This document shows, one piece after another, positions 53,686 to 62,184 of a stretch of 64,000 bases of DNA. The notes under the pieces were generated by a model. That model worked only from the letters and a program-made list of their open reading frames with translations, searched no databases and was not told the origin of the DNA. This stretch comes from Fen-1258 sp947085815. Lineage in GTDB: Bacteria > Bacteroidota > Ignavibacteria > Ignavibacteriales > Melioribacteraceae. The DNA lies in NCBI GenBank assembly GCA_947085815.1, contig CAMTXU010000003.1:235927-299926 (forward strand), written 5' to 3'. Made by a program: the position numbers and the translations under genes. The first letter of the stretch is position 1. Each line of letters starts with the position of its first letter.

Positions 53686-53838
53686 TCAGAAGGTAACTAA
53701 TTTATCAGAGTCGTTTATTAACTTATAAAGATCTGCCATTGTAGATAAACAGCAAAGTTCGGTTCCCTCAGAATTACGAATCCTTAAACATGTACCGCAC
53801 ACAAGTATGATATCCTCTTCATTTACAAAAGAATTCAT
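53686..53838 (-). pseudogene. C-terminal remnant of a DsrE/YchN-family protein
   Basis: The frame (ATG at 53838) gives about 50 residues: VNEEDIILVCGTCLRIRNSEG then LSTMADLYKLINDSDKLVTF. The VCGTCL motif and the STM...L...DKLVTF ending match the C-terminal half of DsrE/DsrF-like proteins, which are normally about 115 residues. The expected N-terminal half (start MKKILFxVTSG-like) is absent from the upstream 130 bases, which instead hold the gdhA terminator. So it is a truncated copy or a very short descendant. It follows the gdhA terminator and lies 30 bases before the shorter PPDK_N gene. Confidence 0.55.
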
Positions 53839-53923
53839 CTGTATGGTTTCGACCGTTAGAATAGATAACAATTCCTAATTTTACGTAAATCCTTCATTAC
53901 AAAATTATTGAGTCACCCTAAAT

Positions 53924-53966
53924 TAAAAGCCGGAAATTGGTTGGATGAGTCGCACAATTCCCGGCT
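53924..53966 (-). terminator. Terminator after gdhA
   Basis: Minus-strand AGCCGG-GAATTG / CAATTTCCGGCT arms (53955-53966 with 53928-53939) around a 15-base loop, then TTTTAATTT. About 35 bases after the gdhA stop. Confidence 0.75.
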
Positions 53967-54001
53967 AATTACTATTCCTTAATTATTTTATTAAATCAGT
54001 T

Positions 54002-55291
54002 TTAAACCCAGCCACGATCCTTGCAAGCTTGCGCAACTCTGTTAATAGAAATTACATATGCCGCATCACGCATATAGAGTTTTCTCTTCTTCGCCAAGTC
54101 GCTAACAGCATGGAATGCCGCTGTCATTTTCACGTCTAACTTACCGAGCACTTCATCTTTTTCCCAATAATAATTCATATTACTTTGAACTTGTTCAAAA
54201 TAGCTGCAGGTAACGCCGCCCGCGTTAGCTAAGAAATCGGGAATAATAAATATTCCTTTTTCCTGAATAACTTTATCTGCTTCAGGTGTAGTAGGACCGT
54301 TAGCGCCTTCGGCAATGATTTTAACTTTTTTACTGATGCGATTAACATTTTCAGCATTGATTTGGTTTTCGAGAGCTGCTGGAATTAAGATATCAACTTC
54401 CTGATCTATCCATGCACCGCCGTCAAGAACTTCATATCCAAGCTCTTTTGCTTTAGCTTTATCAATTCCACCGAATTTGTCAGTAATTTTTAATAATTCT
54501 TGTAGGCTGACACCTGATAATTTTTTAAACGTATATGAACATTGGTCATTTTGATCCCAACTAGAAACGCAAACAACTTTGCCTCCAAGTTGTTGGTAAA
54601 GTTCAATTGCATACTGGGATACGTTTCCAAATCCTTGTACCGCAGCGGTTGTATCTTGCGGGCGTATACCCATATCTTTCAAAGCTTCGCGAATTGTAAA
54701 GACAACACCGTAACCTGTTGCTTCTGCTCTACCTAACGAACCTCCCATACCAACAGGCTTGCCAGTAATGAACCCAGGAAATTTTGCACCATGAATAACT
54801 TCAAATTCATCAAGCATCCATAACATGTGTTGCGCGTTCGTCATGACGTCAGGTGCAGGTATATCATTTAGAGGACCAACATTTTTTGCCATTTGCCTGA
54901 CCCAACCGCGGCATATTTGTTCTTGTTCCTTCATGCTCAGATGATGAGGATCGCAAATTACTCCCCCTTTTCCACCGCCTAATGGAATATTGACCACTGC
55001 GCATTTCCAGGTCATCCACATTGCTAACGCGCGTACGGTATCAACTGTTTCGTGCGGGTGAAAACGGATTCCTCCCTTTGCAGGACCGCGTGAATCATTG
55101 TGTTGAACTCTGAATCCTCTAAAGACCTGGGTTGTACCATCATCCATTTTAACAGGAATACTAAAGTGAAACTCTCTCAGTGGATTTCTCAAAATGTCTC
55201 TGGTTGCATTGTCAAGATTTAATTCTTCGGCCACCTTGTCGAATTGGGTTTGAGCCATTTCGAATGCATTAAAAGCTTTGTTGCTGCTCAT
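54002..55291 (-). CDS. gdhA: Glutamate dehydrogenase (Glu/Leu/Phe/Val dehydrogenase family)
   Basis: A 429-residue hexameric-type dehydrogenase. The substrate domain has GIRFHPHETVDTVRALAMWMTWKCAVVNIPLGGGKGG, with the catalytic Lys108 in LGGGKGG and Lys96 in MTWK. The NAD(P) domain has AAVQGFGNVSQYAIEL (GxGxxG-like), and ANAGGVTCSYFEQVQ near the C-terminus. It reversibly deaminates glutamate to 2-oxoglutarate and ammonia. The length and the absence of an N-terminal extension fit the NAD-type or dual-specificity group. It is monocistronic. Confidence 0.93.
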   Translation of the reverse strand: MSSNKAFNAFEMAQTQFDKVAEELNLDNATRDILRNPLREFHFSIPVKMDDGTTQVFRGFRVQHNDSRGPAKGGIRFHPHETVDTVRALAMWMTWKCAVVNIPLGGGKGGVICDPHHLSMKEQEQICRGWVRQMAKNVGPLNDIPAPDVMTNAQHMLWMLDEFEVIHGAKFPGFITGKPVGMGGSLGRAEATGYGVVFTIREALKDMGIRPQDTTAAVQGFGNVSQYAIELYQQLGGKVVCVSSWDQNDQCSYTFKKLSGVSLQELLKITDKFGGIDKAKAKELGYEVLDGGAWIDQEVDILIPAALENQINAENVNRISKKVKIIAEGANGPTTPEADKVIQEKGIFIIPDFLANAGGVTCSYFEQVQSNMNYYWEKDEVLGKLDVKMTAAFHAVSDLAKKRKLYMRDAAYVISINRVAQACKDRGWV

Positions 55292-55628
55292 AAATTAACC
55301 TCAATAAAAATTATTTTTTTGGATTTTTTTGATTTGTCGGTACAAGGAAATCTATGGACTTATACTTTTATATTTGGCACTAACTTCGACTCGCCGACTA
55401 AATTTTCAATTAATGAAAATTTTTACATGAGAAAAATAGACACGTTTACCCTCTTAAGCAAGAAATAGGTTAATCGATATTTCTTGAAATCGGATTTTTT
55501 AACAAATAGCAAATTTTTGAGGATTTTTGCTGCAGATTCGGGTGTTAGATCTCGCCGAGAAATTGCAAGCATTTCATAGCCTGCCATAAATTTTTTAACC
55601 GATCTGGAGCGTAATAAAGGAGGATAAA
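55292..55628. other. Intergenic region upstream of gdhA
   Basis: 337 AT-rich bases between gdhA and a small plus-strand ORF. I could not find a convincing -35/-10 pair, operator, repeat or RNA structure. A short plus-strand open frame here overlaps the gdhA 5' end and has no supporting ribosome site. Confidence 0.5.
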
Positions 55629-55778
55629 ATGAATATGCCGATGCATTCTAAGTATTTATCTCTATCGGCTGGTGATTGGTTAAGCCTTATAGAAATTAGA
55701 ATCATTAAAAATTATTCAACTATTCTTTGCGGGTTCTTTTTGTTCTGTAAGGAGAAACTAAAATCCATACACCGATAA
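55629..55778 (+). CDS. Candidate small protein (49 residues) with a strong ribosome site
   Basis: ATG at 55629 is preceded by AAAGGAGG with 5 bases spacing, a near-ideal Shine-Dalgarno. The peptide begins MNMPMHSKYLSLSAGDWLSL, has a hydrophobic stretch (NYSTILCGFFLFC) and ends KLKSIHR. No family is recognised and the composition is not strongly coding-like. It lies 138 bases before the prolyl oligopeptidase gene. Confidence 0.35.
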   Translation: MNMPMHSKYLSLSAGDWLSLIEIRIIKNYSTILCGFFLFCKEKLKSIHR

Positions 55779-55916
55779 GAATATTTAATTGTTTATGAGA
55801 TTTATTTTCGAGATTGAACATGAAATAATATTCTCATTTGGTTTTGAAGTAAAGGAATTCTATTTTATAATTAAGTAAGATGTAATTCACTTTAAAGCAA
55901 AGTAAGGAGTATAAAT

Positions 55917-58028
55917 ATGAAAAAAATTATTATGCTTTTTCTGTTAGTTCTGTTTGCCTTCACATTCATTTATTCACAACAAATCAAATACCCAATAGCT
56001 AAGAAAGTAGATCAAATTGATGATTATCATGGTACAAAAATCTCCGATCCGTATCGGTGGCTGGAAGATAACAACTCCAAAGAGACGGCAGACTGGGTTG
56101 AAGCTCAGAACAATATTACAAATGAATATCTTTCAAAAATTCCATTCCGGAACGCTTTGAAAAAAAGATTGACGGAATTATGGAATTATGAAAAATATTC
56201 CGCGCCTTCCAAGCATGGAGAGTTTTACACATTCTCTAAAAATGACGGGTTACAAGAACAAAGTGTTATATACATTCAGAAAGGATTAAAAGGGAATCCG
56301 GAAATTCTTCTCGACCCGAATAAACTATCTAATGATGGCTCTATAAGCCTGGGCGGATTGGCATATTCCAAAGATGACAAGTATTTATGCTACGGAATCT
56401 CCAGAGGAGGATCCGATTGGCGTGAGTTCTTTGTTATGGATGTTCAAACAAAACAACTTACGAAAGATGAAATTAAGTGGTCTAAATTTAGCGGAACTTC
56501 ATGGTATAAGGATGGTTTCTATTACGGCAGATATGATGAGCCGAAAGCAGGAGAAGAGTTGAAACAAAAAAATGAGTTTCAAAAAATTTATTATCACAAA
56601 CTGGGAACGCTGCAATCCGACGATAAATTGATTTGGGAAGATAAACAAAATCCCAAAAGACTCTTTGGAGCCGGTGTTACTGATGACGAAAAATTCTTGA
56701 TCTTAACCATTTCGGAAGGCTCATCAAATAATAATCTTCTCTATTTCAAAAATCTGGAGACCGATTCTCCCGTAACTCCTTTGGTAGATAAATTTGAAGC
56801 CAGAGTTGGAGTTGTTGATAATCTTGATGATAAATTCTTAGCCTTAACAAATTTAGATGCGCCTAATAAAAAATTAATTTTGATTGACACAAAAAATCCT
56901 TCCAAAGAGAATTGGAAGACTATACTTCCGGAGTCAAAAGATGTTATTCAAAGTGTGTCTTTTCTGAGTGGAAAGTTGATTGTTACGTACCTCCATAATG
57001 CTATTAGCAAAGTATCTGTTTATACTATAGAAGGAAAATATTTATACGATGTAAAACTTCCGGGAGTTGGCACAGTGAGCGGATTCGATGGAAAAAAAGA
57101 TGAGTTAGAAACCTTCTATACTTTCACTTCATTTGCATATCCTCCAACGATCTTCAAATACGATGTAAAGAAAAACAAATCGGAATTATTTAGAAAGGCA
57201 GCCGTTAAATTTGATCCGGATAAGTATGAAACGAAAGAAATATTTTATGAAAGCAAAGACGGTACAAAGGTACCAATGTTCATAGTTTATAAAAAAGGTT
57301 TGAAACTCGACGGTAATAATCCGACCCTTCTTTACGCATATGGCGGCTTTAACGCAGCTATTCTCCCATCTTTCAGCGTTTCAAGAATACCGCTGCTTGA
57401 TAATGGAGTTGTATATGCTTCAGCATGTCTGCGAGGCGGAAGCGAATATGGCGAAGTGTGGCACAAAGGTGGAATGTTTGAGAAGAAACAAAATGTATTT
57501 GATGATTTTATCGCCGCTGCAGAATATTTAGTCAAAAATAAATTTACCAATCCGTCTAAACTCGCAATTCAAGGTGGCTCAAACGGAGGGTTATTAGTCG
57601 GAGCGGTTATTAATCAACGTCCCGACCTATTCAAAGTTGCCTTCCCACAAGTGGGCGTAATGGATATGTTGCGCTTTCACAAATTCACTATTGGCTGGGC
57701 CTGGGTTTCGGAATATGGATCGAGCGATAGTGCAGATCAATTTAATTATCTGATAAAGTATTCACCACTTCATAATATTAAAAAAGGCGTTAACTACCCG
57801 GCAACAATGGTTACAACAGCAGATCACGATGACCGCGTCTTTCCCGCACATTCTTTTAAGTACATTTCCACGCTTCAAGAGATGAACGATGGAACTAATC
57901 CAACCTTAATTCGTGTTGAGACAAAGGTTGGACACGGAGCCGGAACGAGCACTTCTAAATCGATAGAGCTTATAACTGATCTTTATTCATTCATGTTTTA
58001 TAACATGGGAATTTCACCCAAATTTTAA
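55917..58028 (+). CDS. Prolyl oligopeptidase family protein (S9A)
   Basis: 703 residues with signal peptide MKKIIMLFLLVLFAFTFIYS, so periplasmic. N-terminal helical stretch IKYPIAKKVDQIDDYHGTKISDPYRWLED is typical of S9A, followed by a beta-propeller. The catalytic alpha/beta-hydrolase domain holds Ser555 (QGGSNGGLLVG), Asp in TADHDDRVFPAHS and His673 (GHGAG). Cleaves after Pro in short peptides. A good AAGGAG lies ahead of the ATG. A signal peptide is unusual for cytoplasmic mammalian enzymes but common in bacterial ones. Confidence 0.95.
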   Translation: MKKIIMLFLLVLFAFTFIYSQQIKYPIAKKVDQIDDYHGTKISDPYRWLEDNNSKETADWVEAQNNITNEYLSKIPFRNALKKRLTELWNYEKYSAPSKHGEFYTFSKNDGLQEQSVIYIQKGLKGNPEILLDPNKLSNDGSISLGGLAYSKDDKYLCYGISRGGSDWREFFVMDVQTKQLTKDEIKWSKFSGTSWYKDGFYYGRYDEPKAGEELKQKNEFQKIYYHKLGTLQSDDKLIWEDKQNPKRLFGAGVTDDEKFLILTISEGSSNNNLLYFKNLETDSPVTPLVDKFEARVGVVDNLDDKFLALTNLDAPNKKLILIDTKNPSKENWKTILPESKDVIQSVSFLSGKLIVTYLHNAISKVSVYTIEGKYLYDVKLPGVGTVSGFDGKKDELETFYTFTSFAYPPTIFKYDVKKNKSELFRKAAVKFDPDKYETKEIFYESKDGTKVPMFIVYKKGLKLDGNNPTLLYAYGGFNAAILPSFSVSRIPLLDNGVVYASACLRGGSEYGEVWHKGGMFEKKQNVFDDFIAAAEYLVKNKFTNPSKLAIQGGSNGGLLVGAVINQRPDLFKVAFPQVGVMDMLRFHKFTIGWAWVSEYGSSDSADQFNYLIKYSPLHNIKKGVNYPATMVTTADHDDRVFPAHSFKYISTLQEMNDGTNPTLIRVETKVGHGAGTSTSKSIELITDLYSFMFYNMGISPKF

Positions 58029-58038
58029 TTCCTTGGAG

Positions 58039-58144
58039 TGGCTGTCTCTAAAGTAATATTTTTATTAAAATAGCACGCTGATGAACACAGATATAACTGA
58101 TTTTCGCAGATTTAAAAATTGAATAATTACTTTTGAGACAGCCA
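58039..58144. repeat. Intergenic element copy 2, with 19-bp inverted terminal repeats
   Basis: TGGCTGTCTCTAAAGTAAT (58039-58057) is repeated inverted at 58126-58144 with one mismatch. The interior plus strand runs AAAATAGCACGCTGATGAAC then ATATAACTGATTTTCGCAGA. It shares the AATAG(A/C)ACGCTGA start with copies 1 and 3. Lies just after the oligopeptidase stop, in place of a conventional terminator. Confidence 0.65.
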
Positions 58145-58241
58145 TTTTTTTGAAAAGATAATATTATGTACCATAGAGTAAGATCGGAATTAAGAAATTT
58201 GTGAATTAATATATAATTTTTCACTAAACAAGAAGAGACTT

Positions 58242-58457
58242 ATGTCATTCAATTCTATTAAGCAGATTAAACGATTAATTGTCGGCATTATCGGCACAAC
58301 TATTCTTGTTATAGGTTTAGCCATGATTATTTTGCCGGGTCCGGCATTTATAGTAATACCGGTTGGCTTGTCGGTTCTTGCAACAGAATTTCTTTGGGCA
58401 AAAAAGATAGTTCAAAGATTTAATGATAAAATTGAATCGCTGAAGAAAAAACAATAG
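58242..58457 (+). CDS. Small PGPGW-type transmembrane protein
   Basis: A 71-residue membrane protein with two hydrophobic helices separated by the motif ILPGPAFIVIPVGLSVLATE, then FLWAKKIVQRF. This matches the small PGPGW (TIGR02611-like) membrane protein family, in which the PGPG(W) turn joins two helices; here it reads PGPA. Function is not established. AGAAGAG lies ahead of the ATG. It is convergent with the kinase gene, whose stop is 4 bases away. Confidence 0.8.
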   Translation: MSFNSIKQIKRLIVGIIGTTILVIGLAMIILPGPAFIVIPVGLSVLATEFLWAKKIVQRFNDKIESLKKKQ

Positions 58458-58460
58458 CGT

Positions 58461-59702
58461 TTATAATTTTGGAATGGTAAAAGTGAATTCACTTCCTCTT
58501 CCGAGTTCACTTTCTACCCAAATTGTTCCGCCATGTCTTTCAATAAATTCTTTGCAAAGAATTAAACCAAGCCCAGTTCCTTTTTCCTTTGAAGAGCCAA
58601 TTTCGCAATTGTTCACATCGATTCTAAAAAGTTTGACTTTATCGGAATCACTCAATCCTATTCCTGAATCTACAACCGAGATTCTTAATAAATCGCCCGA
58701 CTCCGAAGCGAGTACTTTAACCGATCCATTCTCCGGAGTGAATTTGATCGCATTGGCAATTAAATTCCTAAGAATAGTATCCAGCATATTATAATCGGCA
58801 TTAGCCATTAAAGATCCATTAATTGTTGCTGTCAACGCAATATTTTTTTTCTGCGCCTGTGAGTTTAATAACTGCACTGAATTATTAATGATTCTTTTTA
58901 ATTGTATTGGTTCAGGAACGAATTCCATCCTTCCCGTCTGGGATCTAGCCCAGTGCAAAAGATTTTCGAGAAGCTTAAACGCAAATTTTGCTGTGTCACC
59001 TATTGTGTGAATGATTTGCAGTTTTTCATCAAGGGAAAGTTCGGCATAATCATCATCCAGCATTTGCGCATAACTTGAAATCACATAAAATGGATTTTTC
59101 AAATCGTGTCCGATGATTGAGAATAATTTATCTTTTGCCGCATTTAACTCTTGTAATTTCAGTTCGGATTCTTCTAACCGCACATTTATTTGTGCTATTT
59201 TTGCCGCCTCTTCCTCTATCTGCTCTCTCGATATATCAAGTTCCTCCATCAACTTTTCTTTTTCTTCTTCAACGATTTTTTCCTCCGTAACATCAACTAT
59301 ATTAATCATGACAGCATCTTCGAAATTATATTTTGTAAAAGCGACCAAGACGTTTCCTAAGAAAAAGGTGTTGTCCTCTCTGTACAACTGCATTTCACTT
59401 TCAAAATTATCAGTAACCGAATAATCATGATTTTTTATCTCATCGGCTTCTTCATTGAAAACAATAAAATTATAAAAATTTCTCTCTATAGATTTGCCGA
59501 CTGGCAGAGCGAATAATTTTGAAAATCTGGAATTAGAAAAAAGAATTTTACCGTCAATGATTTTTACTAAAGCGAAAGGCAACGGATTGAATTCCATCAA
59601 AGTTTCAAACCGTCTATCCGACTCAATTAATTTTTGAAAGATTACTTCTTCTTTTAAGAGAATAACCTCCGGCAATGAATCGTTATAAATCTGCGATTCC
59701 AC
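58461..59702 (-). CDS. PAS-domain sensor histidine kinase (soluble)
   Basis: 413 residues with no membrane segment. A PAS domain (about residues 25-140: LMEFNPLPFALVKIIDGKILFSNSRFSKLF) is followed by a long coiled coil (about 140-190), then HisKA DKLFSIIGHDLKNPFYVISSYA and the HATPase boxes NLIANAIKFT, DSGIGLSDSD and GTGLGLILCKEFI. The phospho-His sits in GHDLKNP, a DL variant of the common HELRTP. No response regulator is adjacent, so its partner is elsewhere. Ligand sensed is unknown. Confidence 0.9.
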   Translation of the reverse strand: MESQIYNDSLPEVILLKEEVIFQKLIESDRRFETLMEFNPLPFALVKIIDGKILFSNSRFSKLFALPVGKSIERNFYNFIVFNEEADEIKNHDYSVTDNFESEMQLYREDNTFFLGNVLVAFTKYNFEDAVMINIVDVTEEKIVEEEKEKLMEELDISREQIEEEAAKIAQINVRLEESELKLQELNAAKDKLFSIIGHDLKNPFYVISSYAQMLDDDYAELSLDEKLQIIHTIGDTAKFAFKLLENLLHWARSQTGRMEFVPEPIQLKRIINNSVQLLNSQAQKKNIALTATINGSLMANADYNMLDTILRNLIANAIKFTPENGSVKVLASESGDLLRISVVDSGIGLSDSDKVKLFRIDVNNCEIGSSKEKGTGLGLILCKEFIERHGGTIWVESELGRGSEFTFTIPKL

Positions 59703-59842
59703 AATAATACCCTTTTCTAGTTTTTACACGCACTTATTCGGCGGAACGGTATGCAGAATAAGCATAGGTTTACATATTCTTACATGATTATCGTAGATGG
59801 TTGCGTATTGTTGAGCGAAAGCTTAAAAAAAAGAAATAATTA

Positions 59843-61408
59843 TCACGCTTTTTTAAAAATACGAGTGATAATTTTCAAGAGAGCGGTAGTTCCTGCAAAT
59901 CTTTGAGATATTTTAGTTCCATAGAGGAAATGCATTGCTCCCTTTAATCCGTTGTAGAGATTTTTATTGAACGGATGCCACCATAAGTTCTTTCTGACAA
60001 ATGGAAGGATATCTTCCACAATGGTTAAACTTTGTGTCATTTCATCAAAACCAAGTTTCCCGTGCGTCCTACCGATTCCCGATTGTTTGAAACCTCCCCA
60101 AGGAGTTTCGGATAATCCGTGGCTCATGAGATGATCGTTAATTGTTACAACACCGGCTTTAATCCTACGTGCGATGAATTCTCCCCTCTTTGAATTTTTG
60201 GTCCACACAGATCCGGTAAGCCCTAGATAAGAATCGTTGGTCAAACGAATTGCATCATTATAATCACTAAATTTCATAACGCCCACTACCGGTCCAAACG
60301 TTTCATCCCGCATCAAATCCATTTCATGATTAACATCAATCATAACAGTTGCCGGCAGAAAATTTTTCAAACTGCTGTTCGCTGGTGTTCCCGATTGAGC
60401 GAAAATTTTCGCACCTTTATTGAGTGCATCCTCAATATGTTTAATAACGGTTTCTAATTGACGCGGTGTGGTCATGCAACCCATATCGGAATTAAAATCG
60501 TCATCGTAATCAACGCGCAAATCTTTAGTTTTTTCTTTTAAAATACCCATAAACCGGTCGTATATTTCTTCATGAACATAGATGCGCTCTACACCACCGC
60601 AAGATTGTCCCGCGTTCTGAAATCCAGCCCACAGCGCTCCCATTGCAGCCCGGTACGGGTCAGCATCCTCACAGACAATCATCGCATCGTTTCCGCCAAG
60701 TTCAAGACAAAGAGGAGTAAGATATTTTGCCGCTCTCTCCATTAAATATTTTCCTATCGCAACCGAGCCTGTAAAGAATATTTTATTTACACCCTGATCG
60801 AGAAATGCATCTCCGGCAATTTTACCGGGTAAATTTATAAAATTGAAAATCCCATCCGGAAGATTTGCCGAATTAAAAGCCTCATTCAAAATCAATCCAA
60901 CCATCTGCGTTTCGGTTGCGGTTTTCAAGATTACAGCGTTACCGGCAAGTAATCCCATTACAACTTCGGATAGAGGAATTGAGAAAGGATAATTCCAAGG
61001 AGAGATAATACCAACAACCCCGTAAGGCACGCGAATAATTTTACTTCTTTTATTTATCAGAATTATATTGCCGCCGTGTAATTTTTGATCTTTCAAAAAC
61101 CGGCTTGCATTTTTACAGTAATATGAAATTGCCATACTCGCGGGAAATACTTCCGTTGCTAAAGCATCAACTCTTGTTTTGCCATTATCGCGAGAAATTG
61201 TTTCGGCAATCCGATCGGCATTCTCAACAATAAAATCCCTCACTTTAAGAAGATATTTTACTCGCACGCCAATAGGAATGTGTTCCCACAATTTTTGAGA
61301 TTCGCGGGCACGAAGAATCATACTATTGAGATCCTCAAAAGAATTTAATTTTGAAAATCCGATTTTCTCCCCTGTAGCAGGATTTATTGATTCAGTTTGA
61401 TGATCCAT
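59843..61408 (-). CDS. NAD(P)-dependent aldehyde dehydrogenase
   Basis: 521 residues of the ALDH superfamily. SPWNYPFSIPLSEV near residue 136, general-base Glu236 in LCLELGGNDAM, nucleophile Cys270 in NAGQSCGGVERIY, and EETFGPV-like DETFGPVVGVMKF later, plus NDHLMSHGLSETPWGGFKQSGIGRTHG near the C-terminus. All catalytic residues are present. It oxidises an aldehyde to the acid or succinate semialdehyde-like substrate; the substrate is not evident. Monocistronic, flanked by the kinase gene and repeat copy 3. Confidence 0.9.
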   Translation of the reverse strand: MDHQTESINPATGEKIGFSKLNSFEDLNSMILRARESQKLWEHIPIGVRVKYLLKVRDFIVENADRIAETISRDNGKTRVDALATEVFPASMAISYYCKNASRFLKDQKLHGGNIILINKRSKIIRVPYGVVGIISPWNYPFSIPLSEVVMGLLAGNAVILKTATETQMVGLILNEAFNSANLPDGIFNFINLPGKIAGDAFLDQGVNKIFFTGSVAIGKYLMERAAKYLTPLCLELGGNDAMIVCEDADPYRAAMGALWAGFQNAGQSCGGVERIYVHEEIYDRFMGILKEKTKDLRVDYDDDFNSDMGCMTTPRQLETVIKHIEDALNKGAKIFAQSGTPANSSLKNFLPATVMIDVNHEMDLMRDETFGPVVGVMKFSDYNDAIRLTNDSYLGLTGSVWTKNSKRGEFIARRIKAGVVTINDHLMSHGLSETPWGGFKQSGIGRTHGKLGFDEMTQSLTIVEDILPFVRKNLWWHPFNKNLYNGLKGAMHFLYGTKISQRFAGTTALLKIITRIFKKA

Positions 61409-61485
61409 AATCTCTCCAAAGTTAATTATTACAAAAAGGATACAAACAAAATTTATTGTTTTGCATCTAAATTATGAAATAATTC

Positions 61486-61613
61486 TTAAGGAGGCTTCTA
61501 ATCACATGCTGATGCCTATGGCAAAACTATTTTTTTATTTAATAGAACGCTGAAAAACACAAATAAAGCAGATTTCCGCTGGTCATTTTTGTTGTTTTTA
61601 GAAGTCCTCTTAA
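61486..61613. repeat. Intergenic element copy 3, with imperfect 16-bp inverted repeats
   Basis: Left TTAAGGAGGCTTCTAA (61486-61501); right TTAGAAGTCCTCTTAA (61598-61613), matching inversely at 13 of 16. Interior plus strand: AATAGAACGCTGAAAAACAC then AAAGCAGATTTCCGCTGG. Third member of the AATAG(A/C)ACGCTGA group, with its own terminal repeats. It lies in the gap upstream of the aldehyde dehydrogenase and the divergent TerB-like gene. Confidence 0.6.
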
Positions 61614-61639
61614 TTTAATTATGCCTAAATGGAGAAAAA

Positions 61640-62062
61640 ATGAATTTGACTCATCAAGACAAAAGCAACTATCTGAAGGGATTATTAATATTAATTGGTA
61701 AGGATAAAGTTATTGCAGAACAGGAAAGAATGCTTCTTTCGGAAATGTCTTATACTTTAGGTTTCGATCCGAAATTTTGTAATGATGCCATTGGTGAGTT
61801 ATTAGAAAATGAATATATAATCGAAGAACCTCCAGCGTTTTCTAATAAAAAAATAGCAGAGGCATTCATTAAAGACGGGATTAAAATCGCATTTGCAGAT
61901 AAGGAACTTCATCTTTACGAACTAAATTGGTTAAACGCAGTTTCGGATAAAAATGGGATTGATCCAGACCGGGGACTAAAGGAGTTTGAATATTTCAAAA
62001 GTTTGCATACAAAAAAGAACACTGTTTTTGAATTCGAGATTTCCAAGATTGTTAAAGTGTAA
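61640..62062 (+). CDS. TerB-like small helical protein
   Basis: 140 residues, all helical and acidic. Two repeated helical segments resemble TerB/TerB_C: KGLLILIGKDKVIAEQERMLLSEMSYTLGF and IKDGIKIAFADKELHLYELNWLNAVSDKNGI, the second with the AD-K-E-L-x-x-x-E metal-like pattern. TerB-type proteins may bind metal and occur in stress and phage-defence contexts, but this copy stands alone. I am only moderately sure of the family. A GAG lies ahead of the ATG. Confidence 0.55.
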   Translation: MNLTHQDKSNYLKGLLILIGKDKVIAEQERMLLSEMSYTLGFDPKFCNDAIGELLENEYIIEEPPAFSNKKIAEAFIKDGIKIAFADKELHLYELNWLNAVSDKNGIDPDRGLKEFEYFKSLHTKKNTVFEFEISKIVKV

Positions 62063-62184
62063 TCTAGTTTTTTATTTCCCCAGCTCAAAAGCAATATAGT
62101 CGGTTATAAGGTGAAATGTTAGGCGGAGACTGAGTCAAATTTGCTTTACTCCACCGGAGATCTTACAGGCTGATTAAACCAATT

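Noticed and set aside
55244..55468. Plus-strand 74-residue frame over the gdhA start
   Set aside because: It overlaps gdhA on the opposite strand, lacks a ribosome site and has low-complexity composition.
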